Assembly (NCBI GenBank): GCA_964358645.1
Contig: CAYHPW010000008.1
Location: 1-64,000, forward strand
Origin: JBBTDV01 sp038042605
Lineage (GTDB): Bacteria > Bdellovibrionota > UBA1018
DNA length: 64,000 nucleotides
Direction: 5' to 3'
The notes below the pieces were generated by a model. It had not been told where the DNA came from. It was given only the letters and a program-made list of their open reading frames with translations, and searched no databases. Below are positions 18,744 to 28,028 of this stretch, one piece after another. How positions within the stretch are numbered: the stretch's first letter is position 1; every line of letters starts with the position of its first letter. Made by a program: the position numbers and the translations under genes.

Positions 18744-20060
18744 ATGACAGTAACAGCATCGCGCCTGGGCGCTTCTCCACTGACGGTTGACTGGTCAAAT
18801 CTCATCCGCCCCATACCACACGCCGATTCAACTAAACAGCAAGCCATCTCTGAAGCCTGGTCAAAACTAAAATCAAGATTTGAAACCGGTGAGATCGGAT
18901 TCTTCGATACACCCATCAAAGATGACATCTCACAAAGAGAAGCATCAGAACACCTGGCGCGTGAGTTAATAGCCGAACAGCGTTTTACAGACTGTCTTTT
19001 CTTGGGCATAGGTGGAAGCTCGCTAGGACCAAAGAGCTTGCTTTCTGCCCTGCAAGAGCGTTGCGGCCAAAAGATCACTTTTCATTTTGTGGACAATCCG
19101 GATCCCCTCGTGTGGCACTCCACGCTTGCCACCCTAAAGCCAAACGCCACGCTTGTTTGCGTTGTTACAAAATCAGGCACCACGTTTGAAACCATAGCTC
19201 AACTGCTGCTGGCCTTAAATTGGCTGGGCAAGGAATGTTATAAAAACCTTGTCGCCATCACGGATCCCGCCAAGGGGGACTTAAAAGCTTTCGCAACGAA
19301 AGAAGGGATAAAAACACTTAGCATCGCCACTTCGGTAGGGGGAAGATTTTCTGTATTCACTCCAGTAGGCTTGTTCGCTGCAGCGCTGGCGGGACTTTCA
19401 ACGGTAGATTTTTTGAACGGCGCTAAAACCATCCGCGATTATGTGGAAAAAACCCCACCGGAGCGCAATGTTCTTTTCCTGATTGCAAATGAATTGATCG
19501 TAAAAAACAAAACACATCCAGTGCATGTCTGCATGCCATATTCAACAAGACTGCGGGTTGTCAGCGATTGGTTTGTACAGCTTTGGGGCGAAAGCCTCGG
19601 AAAAGATGGCAAAGGCTTCACGCCTCTGGCAGCCGTTGGCGCAACCGATCAGCATAGCCTGCTCCAATTGTTGCGTGACGGCCCGGACGACAAGGTAACC
19701 TTCTTCCTCAAAGTTGACAAAGTTGAGAACGAAGTAACCATCCCGCGTCTAGCGACTTTTTCCCGCGATGCTCAATACCCGTCATTCAAGTTGCTGGAAA
19801 ACCACAGCCTGCATGAGCTCATGAACATAGAGTACATGGCCACTTCAATGGTCCTGACAAAACGTGGAAGACCTAACCTGACCATAGGACTAGACCAGCT
19901 TGATGAAAAAACCATGGGAGCGCTTTTCTTCGCTTTCTCCGTCCTGACGGCAATTACAGGAACACTAATGTCAGTTAATCCCTTTGATCAGCCGGGCGTG
20001 GAAGAGGGCAAGATCTATATTCGCGACTCCTTACGCTCAACGGCAGCAATAACCATTTGA
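18744..20060 (+). CDS. pgi: Glucose-6-phosphate isomerase
   Basis: Interconverts glucose 6-phosphate and fructose 6-phosphate. The SIS sugar-isomerase blocks are visible: GIGGSSLGPKSL for phosphate binding, TKSGTTFET, the signature GGRFSVFTPVGL, and LWGESLGKDGKGFTP with the catalytic Glu region. At 438 aa it belongs to the shorter class (about 410-450 aa) rather than the 550-aa E. coli form. The ATG at 18744 has AAGGAAA upstream and lies two bases after the preceding stop, so it is read with the acyl-CoA dehydrogenases. Confidence 0.93.
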   Translation: MTVTASRLGASPLTVDWSNLIRPIPHADSTKQQAISEAWSKLKSRFETGEIGFFDTPIKDDISQREASEHLARELIAEQRFTDCLFLGIGGSSLGPKSLLSALQERCGQKITFHFVDNPDPLVWHSTLATLKPNATLVCVVTKSGTTFETIAQLLLALNWLGKECYKNLVAITDPAKGDLKAFATKEGIKTLSIATSVGGRFSVFTPVGLFAAALAGLSTVDFLNGAKTIRDYVEKTPPERNVLFLIANELIVKNKTHPVHVCMPYSTRLRVVSDWFVQLWGESLGKDGKGFTPLAAVGATDQHSLLQLLRDGPDDKVTFFLKVDKVENEVTIPRLATFSRDAQYPSFKLLENHSLHELMNIEYMATSMVLTKRGRPNLTIGLDQLDEKTMGALFFAFSVLTAITGTLMSVNPFDQPGVEEGKIYIRDSLRSTAAITI

Positions 20061-20096
20061 CGCTGCTTAGCTGACACTTTAACCTCTACTATTAAG

Positions 20097-21023
20097 ATGG
20101 GTGGAAAAAAAACCGACCAGGAATCCGATAAGACCACCGTCCTCCAAGGCGATCAGGAAACTCTACGTAAAGAGCTCCAAAAAGCCAAGGAACAGGAGGC
20201 CTGCCTGATTATCATAAGAGGCACGCCACAGGGGCATCGTTTCTTTCTCACGCAAAACGAAATGGCTATCGGCCGTGACCCAAATGCCGAAATCGTACTT
20301 GCTGACCAAAGTATCTCACGCAAACACGCGAAGATCGAAAAGATTGGCAGGACCTTTAAAATCCATGACCTAAACTCCTCGAACGGTACATACGTGAACG
20401 ACAAGAAGATACTACCGGATGTCCCGGTAATCCTTTCAAAAGAAGACATGATCAAGCTTGGCAGTTCAATACTCAAGTTCCTCCCTGCGGGTGAACTCGA
20501 AATTCTTTTTTACGGCAACCTTGGCTCCGCCGCCCATCAGGACCCACTGACAAAGATTTACAACAAGGGTTACTTGCTTGAGGCTCTAGAGGCCGAGTTC
20601 AAGCGGGCAAAAGCGCTTCATCATGACTTCTCAATTCTTTTCTTCGACCTGGATCATTTTAAAAAGATAAACGACACCCATGGACACGATGCCGGGGATT
20701 ATGTGCTAAAAGAAATCGCCAACCTAGTCAGGGCCTCTTACCTGCGCCCAAAAGATGTCTTTGCCCGTTATGGCGGTGAGGAATTCGTAATTTTACAATC
20801 TAAAACATCCGCCAAGGCGGCAACAGATCTTGCCGAACAGATCCGCGCGGCTATAGAGGCACATGCCTTCATTTATGAAGGCAAGAGACTGCCGGTTACA
20901 GCGAGTATAGGAGTGGCCGAACTTCGTTCCGACATGGAGTCATCGCAAACTCTGCTCAAGCTTGCCGACAAAGCCTTGTACAGCGCCAAGGCAGCCGGCC
21001 GAAACAACGTCTCTTGCCTTTAG
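20097..21023 (+). CDS. FHA-GGDEF diguanylate cyclase (DgcB-like)
   Basis: Makes cyclic di-GMP from two GTP. The FHA domain spans about residues 36-130, with GRD at 59-61, SRKH at 74-77 and SSNG at 94-97, the phosphothreonine-reading loops. The GGDEF domain follows (DPLTKIYNKGY, FFDLDHFKKIND), with active site GGEEF at 226-230 and an inhibitory I-site RPKD at 217-220, exactly five residues before it. The short N-terminal tail contains DKTTVL, with Thr13 and Thr14. The architecture is that of Bdellovibrio DgcB (Bd0742), needed for prey entry. That the N-terminal Thr is the FHA ligand here is inference. No membrane segment. Confidence 0.92.
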   Translation: MGGKKTDQESDKTTVLQGDQETLRKELQKAKEQEACLIIIRGTPQGHRFFLTQNEMAIGRDPNAEIVLADQSISRKHAKIEKIGRTFKIHDLNSSNGTYVNDKKILPDVPVILSKEDMIKLGSSILKFLPAGELEILFYGNLGSAAHQDPLTKIYNKGYLLEALEAEFKRAKALHHDFSILFFDLDHFKKINDTHGHDAGDYVLKEIANLVRASYLRPKDVFARYGGEEFVILQSKTSAKAATDLAEQIRAAIEAHAFIYEGKRLPVTASIGVAELRSDMESSQTLLKLADKALYSAKAAGRNNVSCL

Positions 21024-21051
21024 TCCACGATCATGTTCAATTACGCCTTTG

Positions 21052-22812
21052 ATGCCGGTACCAAAACCTATACGCATTCTTGATCCAAACGTTGCAGAAC
21101 GAATTGCTGCAGGCGAAGCTATCGAAAGACCAGCCAGCGTCGTTAAGGAACTTGTTGAAAATGCCCTTGATGCCGGTTCGACGGAAGTATGCGTCGTACT
21201 GGAGGACGGCGGCAAATCACTGATCGAAGTCACGGATAACGGTTGTGGAATGTCCGAAGCCGATCTTTCAATGTGCACCAAGCGACATGCCACCAGCAAG
21301 CTATCCTCGCTTGGCGACCTTGAAAAAATCACGTCGCTTGGGTTCCGCGGAGAGGCCCTGCCAAGCATAGCCGCCGTATCGGATTTAAGCATCGTGTCCG
21401 GGCGTGGAAATACGTACCAGCTGCATCTTGACGGTGAACCAAAAATATCACAAATCACATTCGGACATTTCCTAAACTCAAACCATGGCACCATGGTGAG
21501 CGTTAAAGGATTGTTCTCGCAGGTCCCTGCTAGACTGAAATTCTTGAAATCAAAAAGCGCTGAAACTGCGCACGTGCGTGAGTGGATCGAACGACTAGCG
21601 ATCGCATACCCTGAAGCCGGATTCAAGCTCGTGAGCAATGACAAAACTTTATTGAATTTACGTCCTTCATCCGAAGCCTCACGGGTTCAGGAAGTACTTT
21701 CTGATAACGATACACAGATAAAAACACTAAGTGCTTCGTCTGATAACGGCAGCGGAAGCGTTCAGTTCAAACTACGTTTTTACTGGCTTAGGAACATTAA
21801 TTTACAGCACATGCGACGGATGGCCACAATCGTCAACAGAAGGGCGGTCCGTGACAAACTTCTCCAGCAAGCCATCATGTCTCCATTAAGGCAATTCATG
21901 ATGCCTGGTGAATTTCCTGTGGCAGCCCTGTTTGTCGAGATAGACCCAGCCTGTCTGGACGTGAACGTGCACCCATCAAAGATAGAAGTACGCTTCATCG
22001 ACTCACACAAGATTTTTTCCGCTGTCGAATCACTGGTACGCTCCATTCTGGATAAAGAAACCACCGAGACTGCCGCCATTTTCCCCGCTGCACAAACTAT
22101 ATGGAATTTTTCCGAACCAAAAAATTTCCTACAATCCAGCACTCCGCTATATAACAACGCCAATAGCGGCATCGATAAAACCCAATACAAACAAGAACCG
22201 CTTTTTGAGCAGCAAAAAACAAACGAATTGCAGGGCGCGCTGTTTGTCGGAATTCTCTTCGCCACTTACATAGTTTACGAATCTGAAAGTGAACTGATCC
22301 TTGTGGACCAACATGCGGCACACGAGAGGGTGCGCTACGAACGCTTTAAAGCACTCATCACGACACGCACCACGCCTCATTCGCAAGAGCTACTCATACC
22401 AGAGACCATAACTTTCGAACCAGAACAAAGACCAGCTCTTGAGCAGTCCTTGCCGACACTAAGTGGACATGGTTTTTGCTGCGAACTTTTTGGCGAAAAC
22501 ACACTGCTTTTCAGAGCCATCCCAACCGAATGGGGAACTGACGCCATTAAGCCACGCTTAAAAAGTCTTATCGACAGGCTTCTTTCCAACAGCACACGAC
22601 TCACAGAGGACAATGTGGTTTTTGAAATCCTTGCCAGTGAGGCTTGCCATTCATCGGTAAGGGCCGGCATGCGCCTTACAGAGCCTGAAGCTACCGCACT
22701 GGTGAATCAGCTTATGACTTGCAATCATCCATGGAATTGCCCCCACGGCAGACCCACCATTGTAAAAATCTCGCGTTCCAAGCTAGAGGAATGGTTCAAC
22801 CGTAGGATATAG
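21052..22812 (+). CDS. mutL: DNA mismatch repair protein MutL
   Basis: Coordinates mismatch repair. The N-terminal GHKL ATPase shows IAAGEAIERPASVVKELVEN, DNGCGM and GFRGEALPS. The C-terminal part carries the nicking-endonuclease signs: DQHA(X)2E(X)4E within DQHAAHERVRYE, then ACHSSVR and CPHGRP. So this is a MutH-independent, endonuclease-type MutL. The frame is open from 20962, inside the previous gene, but the family begins with PIRILDPNVAERIAAGEA, so I take ATG 21052 (586 aa). miaA follows within five bases, the common mutL-miaA pairing. Confidence 0.95.
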   Translation: MPVPKPIRILDPNVAERIAAGEAIERPASVVKELVENALDAGSTEVCVVLEDGGKSLIEVTDNGCGMSEADLSMCTKRHATSKLSSLGDLEKITSLGFRGEALPSIAAVSDLSIVSGRGNTYQLHLDGEPKISQITFGHFLNSNHGTMVSVKGLFSQVPARLKFLKSKSAETAHVREWIERLAIAYPEAGFKLVSNDKTLLNLRPSSEASRVQEVLSDNDTQIKTLSASSDNGSGSVQFKLRFYWLRNINLQHMRRMATIVNRRAVRDKLLQQAIMSPLRQFMMPGEFPVAALFVEIDPACLDVNVHPSKIEVRFIDSHKIFSAVESLVRSILDKETTETAAIFPAAQTIWNFSEPKNFLQSSTPLYNNANSGIDKTQYKQEPLFEQQKTNELQGALFVGILFATYIVYESESELILVDQHAAHERVRYERFKALITTRTTPHSQELLIPETITFEPEQRPALEQSLPTLSGHGFCCELFGENTLLFRAIPTEWGTDAIKPRLKSLIDRLLSNSTRLTEDNVVFEILASEACHSSVRAGMRLTEPEATALVNQLMTCNHPWNCPHGRPTIVKISRSKLEEWFNRRI

Positions 22813-22816
22813 CTCC

Positions 22817-23746
22817 ATGTCAGCCAATATGAAAACACTGATAATAACTGGTCCAACCGCCACCGGTAAAAGCGCCCTGTCACTAGAGCTCGCCAAACGC
22901 CATGGTGGCATTGAAATCATCAATGCCGATAGCATGCTTGTTTATAAGGGACTGGACATCGGCACAGCAAAACCTCCCGTCCGAGACAGACAGGAGATAC
23001 CACACCATCTTATCGACCTAGTGACTCCGGATATGAGGTTCAGCGCCGGAGATTTCGTGCGAGAAGCACGAAAAGCACTTGATGACATACATGCGCGCAA
23101 CAAACGCGCACTCATTATAGGCGGGACAGGATTTTACCTTAAGGCCTTACTTTTTGGCCTATGGAAGTGCGGGCAAGCAAATCCCGCGCTACGGGCATCA
23201 TTTGATAAGCTTGCCGATACCGAGCTATTCACGCTCCTTTGTTCGCGTGACGCAACCTCGGCAAATCGCATCGGAAGAAACGATCGTTACCGACTTATCC
23301 GGGCACTGGAGCTCACAAGCGAAACCGGCAAAACACTAGAGGAACTTCAGAAGTCCATGCCGGATAAACCTGATCCATCCTTTGTTATCTGGTCAATTGA
23401 TAGGCAAACCGACGAACTCATTGAGCGGATAAAGTCACGCACTAGTGTCATGATTAACTCAGGCCTTCTGGAGGAAGCCCGACGAATCACAGCTGAATTC
23501 CCAGACTCACAGCCACTCTCTGCCGTTGGATACGCCCAAGCCATTGCATATCTTCAAAAAAGGCCGCCCGCTGGCCGAAAACCACGTACCGGGCTCGACG
23601 GACTTAATGATGAAATAGTGCTGGCCACCCGACAGCTAGTTAAAAAACAACGAACATTTTTAAAAAACTTGTTACCGATTACATTCATTCTCGACCGGGA
23701 CTACAAAATATTCACAGACAGGTTTATGCAGCTATATGGATTTTAG
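22817..23746 (+). CDS. miaA: tRNA dimethylallyltransferase MiaA
   Basis: Adds the isopentenyl group from DMAPP to A37 of tRNAs that read UNN codons. The P-loop GPTATGKSA and the substrate region NADSMLVYKGLDIGTAKP are clear. The residue after SM is usually Gln (SMQVY); here it is Leu, a small departure. SAVGYAQAIAYL is the C-terminal family block. Length 309 aa is normal. An AGGA about 10 bases upstream supports ATG 22817; a second in-frame ATG lies four codons on. It follows mutL directly. Confidence 0.93.
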   Translation: MSANMKTLIITGPTATGKSALSLELAKRHGGIEIINADSMLVYKGLDIGTAKPPVRDRQEIPHHLIDLVTPDMRFSAGDFVREARKALDDIHARNKRALIIGGTGFYLKALLFGLWKCGQANPALRASFDKLADTELFTLLCSRDATSANRIGRNDRYRLIRALELTSETGKTLEELQKSMPDKPDPSFVIWSIDRQTDELIERIKSRTSVMINSGLLEEARRITAEFPDSQPLSAVGYAQAIAYLQKRPPAGRKPRTGLDGLNDEIVLATRQLVKKQRTFLKNLLPITFILDRDYKIFTDRFMQLYGF

Positions 23747-23819
23747 GTGGTAAACATATAAAGAACGAAGTAAAGTCCCTCAACCATATAACCTTTTGAC
23801 ATACTTATGGTTAGATATT

Positions 23820-24686
23820 ATGGCGGGTAACACAAAACATAGAATAATTGTAGTATCGGACGGAACAGGCGAAACTGCCGCGCAAATGGTTAAAGCAGCC
23901 ATGGTCCAATTCAGCGAGCATGACATCTTTTTCACCCGCTTCACGAATATAAGGAGCGAATCTCAGATAGAAGCGATATGCGAGGAGGCCGCAACCAATG
24001 AGGGATTGTTAGTATATACAATCGTTTCACCGCAACTACGCGCCTTTCTGGTCAATAAAGCCCGCGGGAAAGGCATCCCATATGTAGATTTACTGGGGCC
24101 ATTACTCCTTGGTCTTGCAAATTATTTTGGTTACGAGCCAAAATCCATAGCCGGCCTTCTACACGGCATCAACGAGGAATACTTCGACCGCATAGCAGCA
24201 ATGGAATACACCATTGCCCATGACGACGGACGCGACCTGACAGGTTTAGAAAAAGCAGATCTTGTAATCATCGGGATTTCACGAACATCAAAAACACCAT
24301 TATCAATGTATCTGTCGCATCAGGGTTGGAAAGTTGCTAACATCCCGATAATCAAGAATTTTGACATTCCAAGAGAAGTGTATGTGATTGACCAACGACG
24401 CGTGGTCGCGCTGACAATAGACCCGGAGGACCTCGCCACTATACGCAGGGCACGCCTGGAGCGCCTTGGGCAGGATAATGGTGGCGATTATGCCGACCCA
24501 GAAAGCGTAAACGAGGAAATACATTACGCTAACGAATTGTATCGTAAACACCGCCGCTGGCCTGTTTTAAATGTGACTGGTAAAGCCCTTGAGGAAACCG
24601 CTGCTGAAATAATCAGATTGATGTCCTCTAGACGCTTGACTCCGTTGCATACTTTGGAAAATATACCGGTGTCTCGGACAGACTGA
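23820..24686 (+). CDS. ppsR: PEP synthase / pyruvate phosphate dikinase regulatory protein
   Basis: DUF299-family bifunctional kinase/pyrophosphorylase that switches PEP synthase (or PPDK) off with ADP and on with phosphate. The opening IIVVSDGTGETAAQM, the P-loop GISRTSKTPLS and the DRIAAMEYTIAHDDG region are the family marks. Length about 288 aa is normal. The frame opens with a TTG at 23796, but the conserved start is better met by ATG 23820. The ribosome site is weak. The target enzyme gene is not in the window, so whether it acts on PEP synthase or PPDK is open. Confidence 0.92.
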   Translation: MAGNTKHRIIVVSDGTGETAAQMVKAAMVQFSEHDIFFTRFTNIRSESQIEAICEEAATNEGLLVYTIVSPQLRAFLVNKARGKGIPYVDLLGPLLLGLANYFGYEPKSIAGLLHGINEEYFDRIAAMEYTIAHDDGRDLTGLEKADLVIIGISRTSKTPLSMYLSHQGWKVANIPIIKNFDIPREVYVIDQRRVVALTIDPEDLATIRRARLERLGQDNGGDYADPESVNEEIHYANELYRKHRRWPVLNVTGKALEETAAEIIRLMSSRRLTPLHTLENIPVSRTD

Positions 24687-24700
24687 TCATAGGGGGAATC

Positions 24701-25624
24701 ATGGCGCGTGGTAATTACTGTTGGTACAATGGAAAAATTTTTGCGGTTGAAGAGGCAAAGGTAAGTCTTTTTACGCACGGACTACATTACGGAGTCGGCG
24801 CGTTTGAAGGAATAAGGGCTTATAAGCAAAAAAAAGGAGGCGGAGCCGTGTTTCGCCTAAAGGAACATATCGCCAGGTTACTGGAAAGCTGCAAGATCCT
24901 TGATTTGAAGATCCCGTATTCCATCGATGATCTCTGTAGCGCATCAATCGCAACCTGCAAAAAAAATGGCTTCGAGGAATGTTACATCCGTCCGATAGTG
25001 TTCACGGCAGACGGCCCACTCGGTGTGCACCCGGGAGCAAATCCTCCGGTTGATGTGGCTGTCCTTAATTGGGAATGGGGCAGTTATCTTGGAGACAAGG
25101 GTGTAAACGAAGGAGCCCGCCTTAAAATCTCGAGCTTCGTGCGGCCACATGTAAATTCTGCCATGACAAAAGGAAAGATCACCGGCCAGTATGTAAATGG
25201 TGTGATGGCTAAACGCGAGGCAATTGCGGCTGGATATGACGAAGCACTCATGCTTGATGCAGATGGGTTTTTGACTGAAGGAACCGGTGAAAATCTTTTC
25301 ATCATCCGTGATGGCGCCGTCAAAACAACCCCGCTTACTTCCATTTTAAACGGGATAACGCGCCAAACAGTCATTCAATATTTAAAAACCAAGGGGATTT
25401 CAGTAACCGAAACCAGGTTCACTCGTGATGAGCTATGGTGCGCTGACGAAGTCTTTCTCACCGGGACAGCGGCAGAAATCACTCCAGTACGCGAAATCGA
25501 CGGCCGGCTGATCGGCGCTGGCAAACCAGGACCGATCACAGCAACCATCCGGCGGGATTACTCCGATATCGTGCGCGGCAACCTTCCGGAATACGGAAAG
25601 GGATGGCTCACGCCGATCGCTTAA
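24701..25624 (+). CDS. ilvE: Branched-chain amino acid aminotransferase
   Basis: PLP fold-type IV transaminase for Leu, Ile and Val. Family blocks: THGLHYGVGAFEGIRAY, the PLP-Lys region TKGKITGQYVNG, and EGTGENLFII; the glycine-rich LTGTAAEITPV follows. Length 307 aa. The start ATG 24701 has AGGGGG ideally placed. The stop TAA touches the ATG of the next gene. With the isovaleryl-CoA dehydrogenase-type gene 8 kb upstream on the same strand, part of leucine metabolism is present, though no dehydrogenase-complex genes are. Confidence 0.93.
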   Translation: MARGNYCWYNGKIFAVEEAKVSLFTHGLHYGVGAFEGIRAYKQKKGGGAVFRLKEHIARLLESCKILDLKIPYSIDDLCSASIATCKKNGFEECYIRPIVFTADGPLGVHPGANPPVDVAVLNWEWGSYLGDKGVNEGARLKISSFVRPHVNSAMTKGKITGQYVNGVMAKREAIAAGYDEALMLDADGFLTEGTGENLFIIRDGAVKTTPLTSILNGITRQTVIQYLKTKGISVTETRFTRDELWCADEVFLTGTAAEITPVREIDGRLIGAGKPGPITATIRRDYSDIVRGNLPEYGKGWLTPIA

Positions 25625-25924
25625 ATGCTTATTGGCTCTGGACGTATAGTACTGGATTTTTACAACAACGATAGCCTTGCGTTGAAGCGAAGAGAGCTTT
25701 CTTCGCTATGTGACGAGTTACGCCGCAAGTTCAATGTCTCGGCCCTGGAAGTCGCTGACTTTGATGATCCAGAAAAATGCGTGCTCGGTTTCGCGGCAGT
25801 TATCCCGGAAAGCTGGAAAACATCCAGCGCCAGAAGCCTGTTGAAAAAAATCTGCGACACAATCGACCAGACAGCTTTTGCACGCGTAACAGTCGAGGAT
25901 GTAGAGCTACTGAACCACGGCTGA
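25625..25924 (+). CDS. DUF503 / YlxP-like protein
   Basis: Small cytoplasmic protein of 99 aa. LVLDFYNNDSLALKRRELSSL-type spacing (read from IVLDFY to RRELSS), FNVSALEVADFDDPEKCVLGFA and the ending VEDVELL match the DUF503 family, whose best-known member YlxP sits in infB-rbfA operons and is linked to ribosome maturation. Here it is instead joined head-to-tail to ilvE (TAAATG). The 3' end overlaps hldA by 18 bp on the other strand. The biochemical role is not known. Confidence 0.8.
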   Translation: MLIGSGRIVLDFYNNDSLALKRRELSSLCDELRRKFNVSALEVADFDDPEKCVLGFAAVIPESWKTSSARSLLKKICDTIDQTAFARVTVEDVELLNHG

Positions 25925-26920
25925 TAATATTTCTGCTGGGGACACCGTGGCGGTTCCACGTTTACCAACCTCGATACCGGCTGCAATATTCCCAAGAATC
26001 GCGGCTTCCTCAATCGTTGCGCCTGAAACAAGAGCCATCGTTAAAACTGAAATCACTGTGTCGCCCGCTCCGGACACATCATATACTTCACGCGCAAATG
26101 TGGGGATGATCCTTACTAACGGGTTCTTTGCACTGAAAACAGCCATACCGTCTTTTCCGCGGGTTATAACTACATGCCTTGCCGCTGTTGAAGAAAGGAT
26201 GCTCATCCCGGCATTTTTAAGCGACGACTCATCACGAATCTCAATACCAGATAGACGCTCAGCCTCCCTTGTGTTGGGTGTAAGTACGCCTGCCCCCGTA
26301 TAAGACTTAACAGGTGTCCTGGCATTTGGATCGACAACAACAATTTTCTTGCTCTTTCTGCACTCATTAAAAATAAAACTAAATACCTTATCGGTCAGCG
26401 TCCCCTTTGCGTAGTCTTCCAGGATAACCGCGTCTACATTACGTATTAGCTTTCTCACCCTAGCCAGTATGCGGCTCTCTGTTTTTTTATTGATCTTGGA
26501 TGGGCTTTCATAATCAACCCTTAAAAGCTGTTGCCGCTCGCTCACGATCCTTTCTTTTAATACCGTTCGCCGCTCGTGATCCACCACCAGATGGCCTGAG
26601 CTTATGGAACAAGCGCTTAAAAGTTTTCTGAAGTCATCAGCATTCCTGTCTTGACCAACTATACCGACAAGAAGTGGGATGCCGTTTAAAGCCTTGATGT
26701 TATCAGCCACATTCGCGGCAAGACCAAGTTTTAGCTTTTCCTGTTCCACAAATACAACAGGGACAGGGGCCTCCGGCGAAATCCTATTCACAGAACCAAC
26801 GGTGTACCTGTCCACGCCCACATCGCCAATGACAAGGACCTTCTTTCCTGACCCAGCAAACAGGATTTCCCTAAGTCTCGCCAAATTCCAAGACCCATGT
26901 TGAATTGAGTGAAATTTCAT
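25907..26920 (-). CDS. hldA: D-glycero-beta-D-manno-heptose-7-phosphate kinase
   Basis: PfkB/ribokinase-type kinase that phosphorylates heptose 7-phosphate at C1 for ADP-heptose synthesis in LPS core assembly. The N-terminal GDVGVDRYTVGSVNRISPEAPVP is characteristic of the HldE kinase half. LEDYAKGTLT, VVDPNAR and the anion-hole motif SGAGDTV follow. At 337 aa it is kinase-only, without the cytidylyl/adenylyltransferase half, so a separate HldC or HldE2 should exist elsewhere. Its ATG overlaps the stop of the glycosyltransferase as ATGA. Confidence 0.92.
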   Translation of the reverse strand: MKFHSIQHGSWNLARLREILFAGSGKKVLVIGDVGVDRYTVGSVNRISPEAPVPVVFVEQEKLKLGLAANVADNIKALNGIPLLVGIVGQDRNADDFRKLLSACSISSGHLVVDHERRTVLKERIVSERQQLLRVDYESPSKINKKTESRILARVRKLIRNVDAVILEDYAKGTLTDKVFSFIFNECRKSKKIVVVDPNARTPVKSYTGAGVLTPNTREAERLSGIEIRDESSLKNAGMSILSSTAARHVVITRGKDGMAVFSAKNPLVRIIPTFAREVYDVSGAGDTVISVLTMALVSGATIEEAAILGNIAAGIEVGKRGTATVSPAEILSAVVQ

Positions 26921-28023
26921 ATTTTACTTAATACAATTAACATTTCTATTCTCTGTAGCGCATCATTCACACTGATCAAATTCATACAAGGAAATGACTC
27001 ACAACTAGCTTTTTTACAACTGAATACTTCTCTACAATCAATGGATGACTCCAGTACCGCCCTATGATCGCTTCCCGCCGGGTAAGGGCCCCAACGCTTG
27101 GCGCTCTGTACACGCACCGGCGGGTAAAAAGCCAGTACCGGTTTATCAAGTGCCACAGCTAGATGAAGGGGACCGGTACTTGGCGCTATTACTAAATCAG
27201 CCAAGCTGAAAAGCCCGGCAAGAAAATCGATCCCGCCAGCACCACCGCCGTTATAGGCATCGCTGCTGCCATAGGCACCCTTGCCGAAATATAAGACTAG
27301 CTTTGGCAAACCCGGGCCTGACACTTCACTTCTGATCCTCTCTAAAAGCAAATGCTCACCTGCCCCTCCGGTAATCAGCAGCTCAAATCCACGTCCAAGC
27401 AGTTCCTTAGCCAATTGAATATACTTTGACTCAGGCCAATTGAGGGCCGACCCACCCATACCTGGATGCATAGCTATAAGAGGACCCTTTCCTGACCATC
27501 CATGCGCAATAAGCCATACGCGTGCCTGCTTAATAGTTTCCTCATGAACAAACACGGATGTCTTTAAAGATCCTGGCTTAACACGAATGCCAATCTTCTC
27601 AAGAAGCTGCAGGTTGTAGTCAGCCTCATGCATCTCCACTGATGAGCGGTTCTGCCTTAATCCAGCATTGTATAAAAAATATGAAAAAGGCTTGCTAAGC
27701 GGCCCGATACGCAACGGGATCCTGGCCAGCCACAAAAGCGTCGCCAGGATAAAGCCTCCTTGAAGCACAATCACGGCGTCAAAACGACGCTCTTTAAGCA
27801 TGCCTAAAAGCCGTCGCAAATATCCAACTCCAGGGCGAAGCACAATCACTTCATCCACGGCAGGCAACCCGCTAATGATCGGAAGCACTGTCTCCTGGAC
27901 CAAAACAGCCAGATACGCATCTTTGTAGTGTTTCCTGATTGCATTAAATACCGGGGTCGAGAGGATCACATCACCGATGCGATCAGGCCGCACAACTAAA
28001 ATACGTGTTACTTCAGGAACCAT
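26917..28023 (-). CDS. Glycosyltransferase family 9 (heptosyltransferase-like)
   Basis: ILVVRPDRIGDVILSTPVF at the start and PGMGGSALNWPESKY in the middle are the marks of the WaaC/WaaF/WaaQ family, which transfers heptose from ADP-heptose onto lipid A-Kdo or inner core. PSTGPLHLAVALDKPVLAFY is the donor-site block. At 368 aa it is of normal size. Four cysteines cluster near the C-terminus (residues about 335-352). It lies between cmk (5 bp away) and hldA (ATGA overlap), so sugar activation and transfer are co-expressed. Which LPS position it serves is not visible. Confidence 0.88.
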   Translation of the reverse strand: MVPEVTRILVVRPDRIGDVILSTPVFNAIRKHYKDAYLAVLVQETVLPIISGLPAVDEVIVLRPGVGYLRRLLGMLKERRFDAVIVLQGGFILATLLWLARIPLRIGPLSKPFSYFLYNAGLRQNRSSVEMHEADYNLQLLEKIGIRVKPGSLKTSVFVHEETIKQARVWLIAHGWSGKGPLIAMHPGMGGSALNWPESKYIQLAKELLGRGFELLITGGAGEHLLLERIRSEVSGPGLPKLVLYFGKGAYGSSDAYNGGGAGGIDFLAGLFSLADLVIAPSTGPLHLAVALDKPVLAFYPPVRVQSAKRWGPYPAGSDHRAVLESSIDCREVFSCKKASCESFPCMNLISVNDALQRIEMLIVLSKI

Positions 28024-28028
28024 TTAAA

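Noticed and set aside
20940..21644. 234-codon frame antisense to mutL and the end of the FHA-GGDEF gene
   Set aside because: Lies fully over conserved MutL ATPase motifs; Ser-rich composition is typical of an antisense frame.
23796..23824. TTGACA as a -35 element before the PEP synthase regulator gene
   Set aside because: No good -10 lies 16-18 bp downstream; the match is more likely chance, within or just before the coding region.
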